DNA from: an uncultured Alistipes sp.
GTDB taxonomy: Bacteria > Bacteroidota > Bacteroidia > Bacteroidales > Rikenellaceae
DNA: 45,162 bases
Assembly: GCA_900550375.1 (NCBI GenBank)
Contig: URRP01000018.1
Coordinates: forward strand, 1-45,162
Direction of reading: 5' to 3'
Positions 38,941 through 45,162 of this stretch are shown in pieces. The first letter of the stretch is position 1. Each line of letters starts with the position of its first letter. The notes under the pieces were generated by a model. The model did not search any database. It was not told the DNA's origin and worked only from the letters and a program-made list of their open reading frames with translations. The position numbers were made by a program, and so were the translations under genes.

Positions 38941-39050
38941 GCGAAACGGAACCCGAAGGGTGACGTAACGCAATTTCGAGCGAAACGAAACCCGAAGGGT
39001 GACGTAACGCAATTTCGAGCGAAACGGAGTCCGAAGGGTGACGTAGCGTA
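38941..39050 (+). repeat. 39-nt tandem repeat, about 2.8 copies
   Basis: Copies start at 38941, 38980 and 39019. The unit begins GCGAAACG, contains ACCC-GAA-GGGT (a 4-bp hairpin with GAA loop), then GACGTAACG and CAATTTCGA. Copies 1 and 2 differ at one base; copy 3 has drifted and is incomplete. No start codon or coding bias supports translation. The unit resembles the palindromic elements at 41.7-42.2 kb: hairpin followed by GACGT, and ATTTCGAGCGAAAC like their 5' end. Confidence 0.8.
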
Positions 39051-39136
39051 GCGTCGCAAACCAGATCGAACCGACGAAACTCCGGTTTTCCACTGTATCG
39101 ATATTCTATTCATAGCCGCCAACGGATTTCAGATTT

Positions 39137-39676
39137 ATGGCCGACACCCACGCGCATACCGGGCAACGAACCCGCACAACGATCCGCTACCAGAACGGAG
39201 ACCGTTACGAAGGAGAACTCCTCGACGGGCAGCCCGACGGAAAAGGATGCTTTTTTTACGCCTCTGGCGACCGGTACGAAGGTGATTTCGCCGACGGATT
39301 GTTTCACGGGAAAGGGACCTATCGCTGGGACGACGGAGAGTGGTACATCGGCGACTGGATAGCCGGCCGGCGTACCGGAAAAGGCCTCTACGATTGGGGC
39401 GACGGAGACCGTTACATCGGTGAATGGCGCGACGACCGTCGCACGGGGAAAGGCGTCTACTACCGCGACGGCGGCGACCGATACGCAGGCGACTTCCTCG
39501 AAGACAAGCGAACCGGACAGGGCCTCTATCACTACGTCAACGGCGACCGATACGAGGGAGAATTTCTCGACAACGAACGTCACGGCGAGGGCGTTCTCCA
39601 TCGAGCCGACGGCAGCAGCCTCGCAGGGCGGTGGGAATACGACGAATTCGTCGGCAACCCGTCCGAAAAACAGTAG
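39137..39676 (+). CDS. MORN-repeat protein
   Basis: Protein of 179 residues without signal peptide or membrane helix, made of six 23-residue MORN repeats (about 17-155, unit like GDRYEGDFxDGxRTGKGxYYW) and a C-terminal cap, ADGSSLAGRWEYDEFVG. The cap is nearly the same as that of the TIR-MORN protein downstream (ADGSRQAGRWEHDNFVG). MORN repeats form elongated beta hairpin sheets that bind proteins or lipids. No consensus promoter is seen before it. A terminator follows, and the TIR-MORN gene lies 129 nt downstream. The function is unknown. Confidence 0.88.
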   Translation: MADTHAHTGQRTRTTIRYQNGDRYEGELLDGQPDGKGCFFYASGDRYEGDFADGLFHGKGTYRWDDGEWYIGDWIAGRRTGKGLYDWGDGDRYIGEWRDDRRTGKGVYYRDGGDRYAGDFLEDKRTGQGLYHYVNGDRYEGEFLDNERHGEGVLHRADGSSLAGRWEYDEFVGNPSEKQ

Positions 39677-39694
39677 GCGAAATACGATAAAATC

Positions 39695-39721
39695 ACCGAA
39701 TCGAGAAGTCGATTCGGTTTT
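39695..39721 (+). terminator. Terminator of the MORN gene
   Basis: A 10-bp stem, ACCGAATCGA with TCGATTCGGT (39695-39704, 39709-39718), closes on GAAG and is followed by TTTTCG. Confidence 0.8.
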
Positions 39722-39732
39722 CGCTATATTTC

Positions 39733-39775
39733 CGGCGTCGGGATTTTGAAATCCCGCCGAAATGCGTTATATTTG
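39733..39775 (+). promoter_or_regulatory. Promoter of the TIR-MORN gene with overlapping palindrome
   Basis: TTTG (39745-39748), 19 bases, TATATTTG (39768-39775) is an exact promoter match. The -33 box lies inside an inverted repeat: CGGC (39733-39736), GGGATTT (39740-39746), TG, AAATCCC (39749-39755), GCCG (39756-39759). Its position would let a bound repressor block the polymerase. The leader is about 24 nt to the ATG at 39806. Confidence 0.7.
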
Positions 39776-39805
39776 TGAGAACTATCAACTACCAATATTC
39801 GGCTC

Positions 39806-41604
39806 ATGGCACATCATGTCTTTATCAGCTACGCAAGCAAGAACAAACAACTGGCCGATGCACTCTGTCACACGCTGGAGCAGCATCGTATCTCCTGCTG
39901 GATCGCGCCGCGCGACGTTCTGCCCGGAGAACCTTCGCCCGCGAAATCATCCGCGGCATACGCGACTGCCAGATCATCGTGCTGATCTATACCAACGACT
40001 CCAACGCATCGGAGCATGTGCTCAACGAGATCGACAAGGCGTTTAACTACGGGAAGGTCATCATCCCCTTCATCGCCGACGACACGCGCATGAGCGACGA
40101 GTTCGACTACTACCTCAGCCGCAAGCACTGGCTCACGGCCTTCCCCAACCCCGAACAGCACTTCGCCAAGCTGGTGGAGTCGATCTCCCGCACACTGAAA
40201 ATCGATACGACGCCCGCCGTGACGCCACCGCCGACACCAACCCCCACGCCGCCGCCCGTCGTCACACTGGGAGGCGGTGCGACTCCGCCGCCGGTCGTAC
40301 CGCGTCCGACGGTCGCCCCCGTGATCGTTCCCCGTCCGCAGGCGGGCCGCAAACGGACGCGGGGCAAGCAGAGCTACGACAACGGCGACAGCTACGAAGG
40401 CGAACTCTACGAAAACAAACGCGACGGGCAGGGTACCTATATCTGGAAGGACGGCGACAAATACGTCGGCGATTTCATCGACAACCAACGTACCGGCAAC
40501 GGTGCCTTCTACTGGGTCGACGGAGAGCGTTACGAGGGCGAGTTCCTCAACGGCGACCGACACGGCCACGGCACCTACTTTTATAAGAACGGCAACCGCT
40601 ACGAAGGCGACTTCATCGACGGCGACCGCACCGGCAAAGGCTCCTATTACTGGAAGAGCGGTTCCCACTACGACGGCGACTTCATCAACGGCGACCGCAC
40701 CGGCAAGGGCACGTACTATTGGGCCGACGGAGACCGCTACGTAGGCGATTTCGTCAAAGACAACCTCCAAGGACAGGGAATCTACTACTACAAGGACGGC
40801 AACCGCTACGAAGGAACCTTCGTGGAGGACAAACGCACGGGCCGCGGAATCTTCTACTGGGCCGACGGAGACCGCTACGTAGGCGACTTCATCAACGGCG
40901 ACCGCACCGGCAAAGGTTCCTACTACTGGGCCGACGGAGACCGCTACGACGGGGATTTCGTCGATGGAAAATGTCACGGGACGGGTACTTATTATTACAA
41001 GAGCGGCAACCGTTATACGGGGGATTTCGTCGACGACAAACGTACCGGAAAAGGCACTTTCTACTGGGCCGACGGAGATCGTTACGAGGGCGATTTCGTC
41101 GAAGGGAAATGTCACGGCAAGGGTACCTACCACTGGAGTACCGGCAACTACTACGTCGGCGACTGGGTCGAGGACGAACGTTCCGGCAAGGGTATCTACT
41201 ACTGGGCCGACGGAGACCGCTACGAGGGCGATTTCGTCGAAGGCGTCCGCACGGGCAAGGGCACGTACTATTGGGCCGACGGAGACCGTTACGAGGGCGA
41301 TTTCGTCGACGGAAAGAGTCACGGCAAAGGCTCGTACTACTGGGCCAACGGAAACAAATACGTCGGCGACTGGGTCGAGGACAAACGCACCGGTAAAGGA
41401 GTCTTCTACTGGACCAGCGGCGACCGTTACGAAGGCGATTTCGTCGAAGGGGTATTCAACGGCGAGGGCATCTATTACTGGGCCGACAGCGATCGTTACG
41501 AAGGGGAGTTCTCGGAGGGCGATTTCCACGGCTACGGGATCAAGTACCACGCCGACGGCTCCCGTCAGGCGGGCCGGTGGGAACACGACAATTTCGTAGG
41601 ATAG
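39806..41604 (+). pseudogene. TIR domain-MORN repeat protein, frameshifted
   Basis: The ATG at 39806 begins a TIR domain (MAHHVFISYASKNKQLA..., SCWIAPRDVLPGE). At 39929-39933 the reading frame changes: the next TIR segment, TFAREIIRGIRDCQII, continues one frame back, and frame 1 ends at a TGA at 39983. One missing base, for example GAGAACC for GAGAAACC, restores a protein of about 599 residues: TIR (1-135, with SEHVLNEID carrying the putative catalytic Glu), a Pro-rich linker (about 140-190), 17 MORN repeats of 23 residues (69 bp each) and a C-terminal cap. The downstream frame is intact for 557 codons. It may be a recent mutation, a sequencing error or strain variation; no slippery heptamer is seen. 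Such TIR domains are often NAD-cleaving enzymes in defence; that role is inference. Confidence 0.85.
40375..41545 (+). repeat. 69-bp tandem repeats encoding MORN units
   Basis: Seventeen in-frame copies of a 69-bp unit encode the MORN array of the TIR protein. Neighbouring copies share long identical DNA stretches, such as the segments coding for GDRTGKGSYYWADGDRY. This allows copy-number change by recombination or slippage. Confidence 0.85.
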
Positions 41605-41625
41605 CGGCCGGACCGGCCATTCGAA

Positions 41626-41665
41626 AAGCAGGCGTCTGAATCATCGGACGCCTGCTTCATTTTAT
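41626..41665 (+). terminator. Terminator of the TIR-MORN gene
   Basis: An 11-bp stem, AAGCAGGCGTC with GACGCCTGCTT (41626-41636, 41647-41657), followed by CATTTTATT. Confidence 0.85.
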
Positions 41666-41666
41666 T

Positions 41667-42191
41667 GCACTCGGAATGACAATAGAGTGTCATCCTGAGG
41701 AGCACCGCAGGTGCGACGTGAGGATCAACCGCTTGGCTATCTGTCTCTTTCACGACCACACTGCGAAAAGAGCGGAAAAACGGATGATTCCCACGCTTCG
41801 TTTCACTTTGCTCGGAATGACAATCCATTGACAATGGTCGGATTTTCGGAATGACACTGTATTTGTCATCCTGAGGAGGATGCGCAGCGCATCCGACGTG
41901 AGGGTCGACGTTCCTGTCTGTTGTCATGCTGAGCAAGACCGCAGGTCGAGCGTGAGCATCCGCCTCTTTCGCTGTCGTCTGTCGTTTTTCCAAACAGTCG
42001 ATTGCCGGGTCGCCGCAAGCGGCTCCTCGCAATGACATCGTTTCCAGCGGCCGATTCCCACGCTCCTCTGTGTTTTGCTCGAAATGACAATTGTGTTTGT
42101 CATCCTGAGGAGGGCCGCAGGCCCGACGTGAGGATCGGCATTGTATTTCCTGTCATCCGAACGAGGAGGCCATGGGCGGACATGAGCATCA
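41667..42191. repeat. Cluster of extragenic palindromic elements in both orientations
   Basis: Plus-strand copies: 41689-41726, 41865-41906, 41923-41960, 42099-42136 and a degenerate one at 42153-42191. Each reads GTCATCCTGAGGAG or close, a short hairpin, then CGACGTGAGGATC or close. Minus-strand copies: 41786-41821, 42000-42036 and 42053-42088, starting GTCATTCCGAGC or close and ending GTGGGAATC or close. Partial copies (CGGAATGAC) occur at 41672-41680 and 41848-41856. Hairpin stems differ but stay paired: GCACC/GGTGC, GGATGCG/CGCATCC, GACC/GGTC, GGGCC/GGCCC, GCCGC/GCGGC. No gene is present in the 750 bases 41605-42356, and nothing else is recognised in 42192-42356. Confidence 0.85.
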
Positions 42192-42356
42192 CCGGTTGTT
42201 ATTCCGATGCATCAGCCGGTCGCATGGTGAAAACGGAGAGAGGAATACCCTCCGGCTATCGCACCATATCGGAACTTAGCCGCGACGGGAGACCACAGGC
42301 GGCGGAATCGAACCGCAGCCGACACGATCGGGCCGCAGAAACGATCCGGTCTCAGG

Positions 42357-42947
42357 CTACAACTTGGAGAAAACCCGCCGGATCGTCGGAAAGGTTTGCA
42401 GCAGATGCCGCTCGACTTCGACGGGAGTACACCAGCACACGCAGTCGATTCCCTCCTCGGTCTGGGGACGAAGCGGCGTATCGCCCGACGCCGTCATCTC
42501 GAACCAGTGCGTGCGCTTCATCTCCCACTCTCCGCGCAGCTGATAGCAGTGAAGCGTGTCGCACAGATGGCGGCGGATCGAAGCTGCAACGCCCGTCTCC
42601 TCCCGAACTTCGCGCAGGGCGCACGCCTCGATGGTCTCTCCCTGCTCCCAATGTCCTTTGGGCAGGTCCCAGCGGTCGTTGCGGTAGATCATCAGCCGCT
42701 CGCCGCGAGCGTTGACGACCACGCCTCCGGCCGCCTCGACGAGTCGGAATGCCGCGGCGAATGCCTCAAAACAGCGATCGGGTTCGGGCGTCACGAGCGC
42801 CACGAAATTGAATGTTTCCAAAAAATTGAGTATCTTCGCCTGCGAAAACGTCTCTCCCGCGTCGAGCTGAATCTCATAATAGGGATCTCCGACGGGATGC
42901 GGCGAAAAGAGCAGAATCTTATCGGCGAAATAGATCGTTTGACACAT
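42357..42947 (-). CDS. NUDIX hydrolase
   Basis: Protein of 196 residues. A NUDIX domain (about 85-190) carries the full box G-x5-E-x7-REVREETGV (GHWEQGE...). An N-terminal extension (1-75, MCQTIYFADKILLF) is typical of a Bacteroidetes subgroup. It hydrolyses a nucleoside diphosphate linked to another group, with unknown substrate. The start at MCQ is preferred because the open frame continues upstream through the divergent gene and a -7 box lies just before this ATG. Confidence 0.9.
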   Translation of the reverse strand: MCQTIYFADKILLFSPHPVGDPYYEIQLDAGETFSQAKILNFLETFNFVALVTPEPDRCFEAFAAAFRLVEAAGGVVVNARGERLMIYRNDRWDLPKGHWEQGETIEACALREVREETGVAASIRRHLCDTLHCYQLRGEWEMKRTHWFEMTASGDTPLRPQTEEGIDCVCWCTPVEVERHLLQTFPTIRRVFSKL

Positions 42948-42968
42948 AATGCATACGATTTGCTCCGG

Positions 42969-42976
42969 CAAAAGTA
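42969..42976 (-). promoter_or_regulatory. Promoter -7 box of the NUDIX gene
   Basis: TACTTTTG on the minus strand, 21 nt before the ATG. No TTG is found at the usual -33 distance. Confidence 0.45.
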
Positions 42977-43016
42977 CGAAGATTTGAACGAAATGAAGAA
43001 ACTCAACTTGAGAAAT

Positions 43017-45162
43017 ATGAAAAAATTCCTCCTGCTTATGGCATGTACGGCTTTGGGACTCGGCTCCTGCACGGAGCGGCCCCGACCTCTCGAAATCGAT
43101 AACGCGCTCACGGCCGAAGAGATCGCCTCGGGCTGCTTCACTCCCGAGGTGATGTGGAAGATGGGACGGCTCGGCGAGTCGCGTCTCTCGCCCGACGGCA
43201 ACCAGCTGGTCTACACGATCACCTATTACAATCTCGGCGAGAACCGCGGCGTGACGGCGCTCTACCTGCGTGACATGACTTCGGGCGAGGTGCGCCAGCT
43301 GACCGACCACACCTCGAACAACACGTCGCCCGCATGGTCGGCCGACGGACGCACGCTCTATTTCCTCTCGGATCGTAGCGGCACGCAGCAGGTGTGGCGG
43401 ATGGCTGCTGCGGGCGGCGAGCCGCAGCAGGTGACCGCCTTCGACGCCGACGTCGAGGGCTTCGGCGTCAACACACCCGCCGATGCGATCTGGTACGTGC
43501 AGACGGTAGCCGTACCGGGTGCCGAGAAGCGTTCGGCCGACCTTTACAAGGATATGCCCCAGTCGAAAGCGCGTATCTACGACGATCTGATGGCCCGCCA
43601 CTGGAACTATTGGGACGAGGGAAAATACCGTCATCTCTTCATCGCGAAACTCACCGACGGCAAGGCCGGCGAGGGCGTCGACATCGTGGGCGCCGAAGCG
43701 GCGTGGGACGTACCGATGGCCCCCTACTTCGATACGGCCGAGATTGCATGGAGCAACGCCGGCGATCGCCTTGCCTACACCTGCAAACCGCTCACCGGCA
43801 CCGAGTACGCCGTCTCGACCGACTCCGACATCTTCGTCTATGACCGCGCGAGCGGCAAGACCGTCAACATCTGCAAGCCGATGGAGGGCCGCATCCGCTA
43901 CAACGCAATGGTACACCGCCCCGTACCCTTCCCCGGCTATGACAAATACCCCGTCTGGTCGCCCGACGACCGCTACATCGCCTTCCGCTCGATGGCCACA
44001 CCCGGATACGAAGCCGACAAGGAGCGTCTGATGCTCTACGACTGCCGCACGGCGCGCATCGAGGAGCTAACGCCCGCCTTCGACTACCACGCCACCAACG
44101 TGGCATGGGCCGACGAGGCGACGTTGTGGTTCATCGCCCCGATGGAGGGCACCTACCAGCTCTGCCGCCTCCCGCTGCCGGCCCCCGACGCTACGTGCGG
44201 CACCGTCGACCGGCCGACGGTCATTACGGCGGGCGACCACGACATCAACGCCTTCACGATGGGCGGAGGACGCATCGTCGCCGAAATGACCACGATGCGC
44301 ATGGCCGCCGAGCAGTTCGAAGTCGATCCTTCGGACGGCGCCCTCACGCAGCTCTCCGACGTCAACGGCGAAATTTACAAGCACATCCGCTTGGGCAAGG
44401 TCGAAAAACGCTGGGTGAAGACTACCGACGGCAAGCAGATGCTGACGTGGGTCGTTCTGCCGCCCGACTTCGATCCGGCGAAGAAATACCCCACGCTGCT
44501 CTTCTGCGAGGGCGGCCCGCAGAGCGTCGTTTCGCAGGGATGGAGCTACCGCTGGAACTTCGCACTGATGGCCTCGCAGGGCTATGTCGTCGTAGCGCCC
44601 AACCGCCGCGGCGTCCCCTCGTTCGGACAGGAGTGGCTCGAACAGATTTCGGGCGACTATTCGGGACAGAACATCCGCGACTACCTCTCGGCCATCGACG
44701 AGGTGGCGCGCGAACCGTGGTGCGACCGCGACCGGCTGGGCTGCGTGGGCGCCTCCTACGGCGGTTACTCGGTCTATTTCCTCGCCGGCTGCCACCAGAA
44801 GCGCTTCAAAGCCTTCATCTCCCACTGCGGCATCTTCAATTTCGAGTCGATGTACGGCCAGACGGAAGAGCTGTTCTTCATCAACCACGATTACGGCGGC
44901 GCCTACTGGGAGAAGGACAACCCCACGGCCGTGCGCTCCTACGCCAATTCGCCGCACAAGTTCGTCGAACGGTGGGACACGCCGATTCTGATCGTCACGG
45001 GCGAATACGACTTCCGCATCCCCTACACACAGTCGCTCGAAGCCTTCACCGCCGCCCGCCTGCACGGCGTTCCGGCGCGGCTCGTGGCCTTCGAAAACGA
45101 AGCGCATCAGGTCTTCAAACCCCAGAACTCGCTGGTCTGGAACCGCGAATTCTTCGGCTGGC
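43017..45162 (+). CDS. DPP5-like S9 family dipeptidyl peptidase, lipoprotein (3' truncated by window)
   Basis: Serine peptidase of at least 715 residues, running off the right edge. The signal MKKFLLLMACTALGLGSC has lipobox LGSC, so it is a lipoprotein. A seven-bladed propeller (about 40-440, with LSPDGN, WSADGR and WSPDDR blades) is followed by an alpha/beta hydrolase with Ser580 (GASYGGYS), Asp665 (GEYDFR) and His697 (NEAHQV). It resembles dipeptidyl-peptidase 5 of Porphyromonas gingivalis across the catalytic domain (KVEKRW.., TDGK.MLTWV, PNRRGVPSFGQEW). It removes dipeptides from peptides in the periplasm. Only about the last 5-10 residues seem missing. An in-frame ATG at 42993 is an alternative start. 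Confidence 0.92.
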   Translation, partial: MKKFLLLMACTALGLGSCTERPRPLEIDNALTAEEIASGCFTPEVMWKMGRLGESRLSPDGNQLVYTITYYNLGENRGVTALYLRDMTSGEVRQLTDHTSNNTSPAWSADGRTLYFLSDRSGTQQVWRMAAAGGEPQQVTAFDADVEGFGVNTPADAIWYVQTVAVPGAEKRSADLYKDMPQSKARIYDDLMARHWNYWDEGKYRHLFIAKLTDGKAGEGVDIVGAEAAWDVPMAPYFDTAEIAWSNAGDRLAYTCKPLTGTEYAVSTDSDIFVYDRASGKTVNICKPMEGRIRYNAMVHRPVPFPGYDKYPVWSPDDRYIAFRSMATPGYEADKERLMLYDCRTARIEELTPAFDYHATNVAWADEATLWFIAPMEGTYQLCRLPLPAPDATCGTVDRPTVITAGDHDINAFTMGGGRIVAEMTTMRMAAEQFEVDPSDGALTQLSDVNGEIYKHIRLGKVEKRWVKTTDGKQMLTWVVLPPDFDPAKKYPTLLFCEGGPQSVVSQGWSYRWNFALMASQGYVVVAPNRRGVPSFGQEWLEQISGDYSGQNIRDYLSAIDEVAREPWCDRDRLGCVGASYGGYSVYFLAGCHQKRFKAFISHCGIFNFESMYGQTEELFFINHDYGGAYWEKDNPTAVRSYANSPHKFVERWDTPILIVTGEYDFRIPYTQSLEAFTAARLHGVPARLVAFENEAHQVFKPQNSLVWNREFFGW

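Noticed and set aside
38941..39050. CRISPR or coding minisatellite
   Set aside because: Units are directly adjacent with no spacers, and neither strand shows a start codon with a promoter or a recognisable protein.
39775..39930. GTG at 39775 as start of the TIR-MORN protein
   Set aside because: The GTG begins at the last base of the -7 box, before any transcript could start. The ATG at 39806 in another frame encodes the true TIR N-terminus, so a frameshift explains the structure better.
39929..39935. Programmed -1 frameshift in the TIR gene
   Set aside because: No slippery heptamer (X XXY YYZ) and no clear downstream pseudoknot; the local sequence is GGAGAACC. A deletion is simpler.
41565..42038. 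Open frame of 157 codons on the minus strand across the repeat cluster
   Set aside because: It is made of the extragenic repeats read through; the same phrases (VDPHV.., VLLRMT) recur because the DNA repeats. It has no promoter and overlaps the TIR-MORN terminator.
41667..42191. CRISPR array
   Set aside because: Copies occur in both orientations, spacing is irregular, and the variable parts are self-complementary hairpin arms rather than unique spacers; no cas gene is present.
42948..43916. Extension of the NUDIX gene over 320 codons upstream
   Set aside because: The frame runs opposite the DPP5-like peptidase, is His/Arg/Gly-rich, and the NUDIX family starts near MCQTIYF.

Overview
The window is a stretch of chromosome from a GC-rich member of the Bacteroidales, most like Alistipes (Rikenellaceae). 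The evidence is threefold. Promoters repeatedly have the Bacteroidetes form, a TTTG or TTG box about 20 bases before TAnnTTTG. Gene content is typical of the phylum: a PorX regulator, an Oar-type TonB receptor, an mfd-coaX-lptC-ppiD envelope operon, a DPP5-like peptidase and a plant-type glutaminyl cyclase. All five exported proteins with a signal peptidase I site have Gln at +1. The genus is inferred from composition and gene content and was not searched.

Layout. 0.1-4.5 kb: an exported metallophosphoesterase (minus) faces a GlpT/UhpC-type transporter, an AlsE-like sugar-phosphate epimerase and a DeoR regulator (plus), probably a small phosphosugar-use locus. 4.7 kb: tRNA-Phe with its own promoter and terminator. 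5.2-17.7 kb: a tightly packed plus-strand run of glutaminyl cyclase lipoprotein, metH, metF, M20 amidohydrolase, rnr, mqnC, DedA-like protein, exported MsrB-MsrA fusion, archaeal-type peroxiredoxin and thioredoxin, closed by a 16-bp-stem terminator. It joins methionine and one-carbon metabolism to repair of oxidised methionine and peroxide defence. 17.7-21 kb: an Oar-like TonB receptor (minus).

21.2-34.6 kb, minus strand: HU, a 29-residue COX24-type basic protein, RNase G, mfd, coaX, a FadL-like barrel protein, a TPR protein, lptC, a CorC/GldE-type protein and ppiD. This is a conserved-looking envelope and housekeeping block. The leader before RNase G holds four hairpins and an upstream terminator. 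35-37 kb: porX and tsaE (plus), a small TolQ/ExbB-like membrane protein (minus), and a membrane-anchored LytTR regulator (plus).

38.4-42.4 kb is the accessory part and the most unusual. It holds an SRPBCC protein, a 39-nt tandem repeat, a MORN-repeat protein, a TIR-domain protein fused to 17 MORN repeats (broken by a one-base frameshift inside the TIR domain), and about 500 bp packed with extragenic palindromic elements in both orientations whose hairpin stems covary. The TIR-MORN promoter carries a strong inverted repeat over its -33 box. The right end has a NUDIX hydrolase (minus) and a DPP5-like S9 peptidase lipoprotein (plus) that runs off the window a few residues before its expected end.
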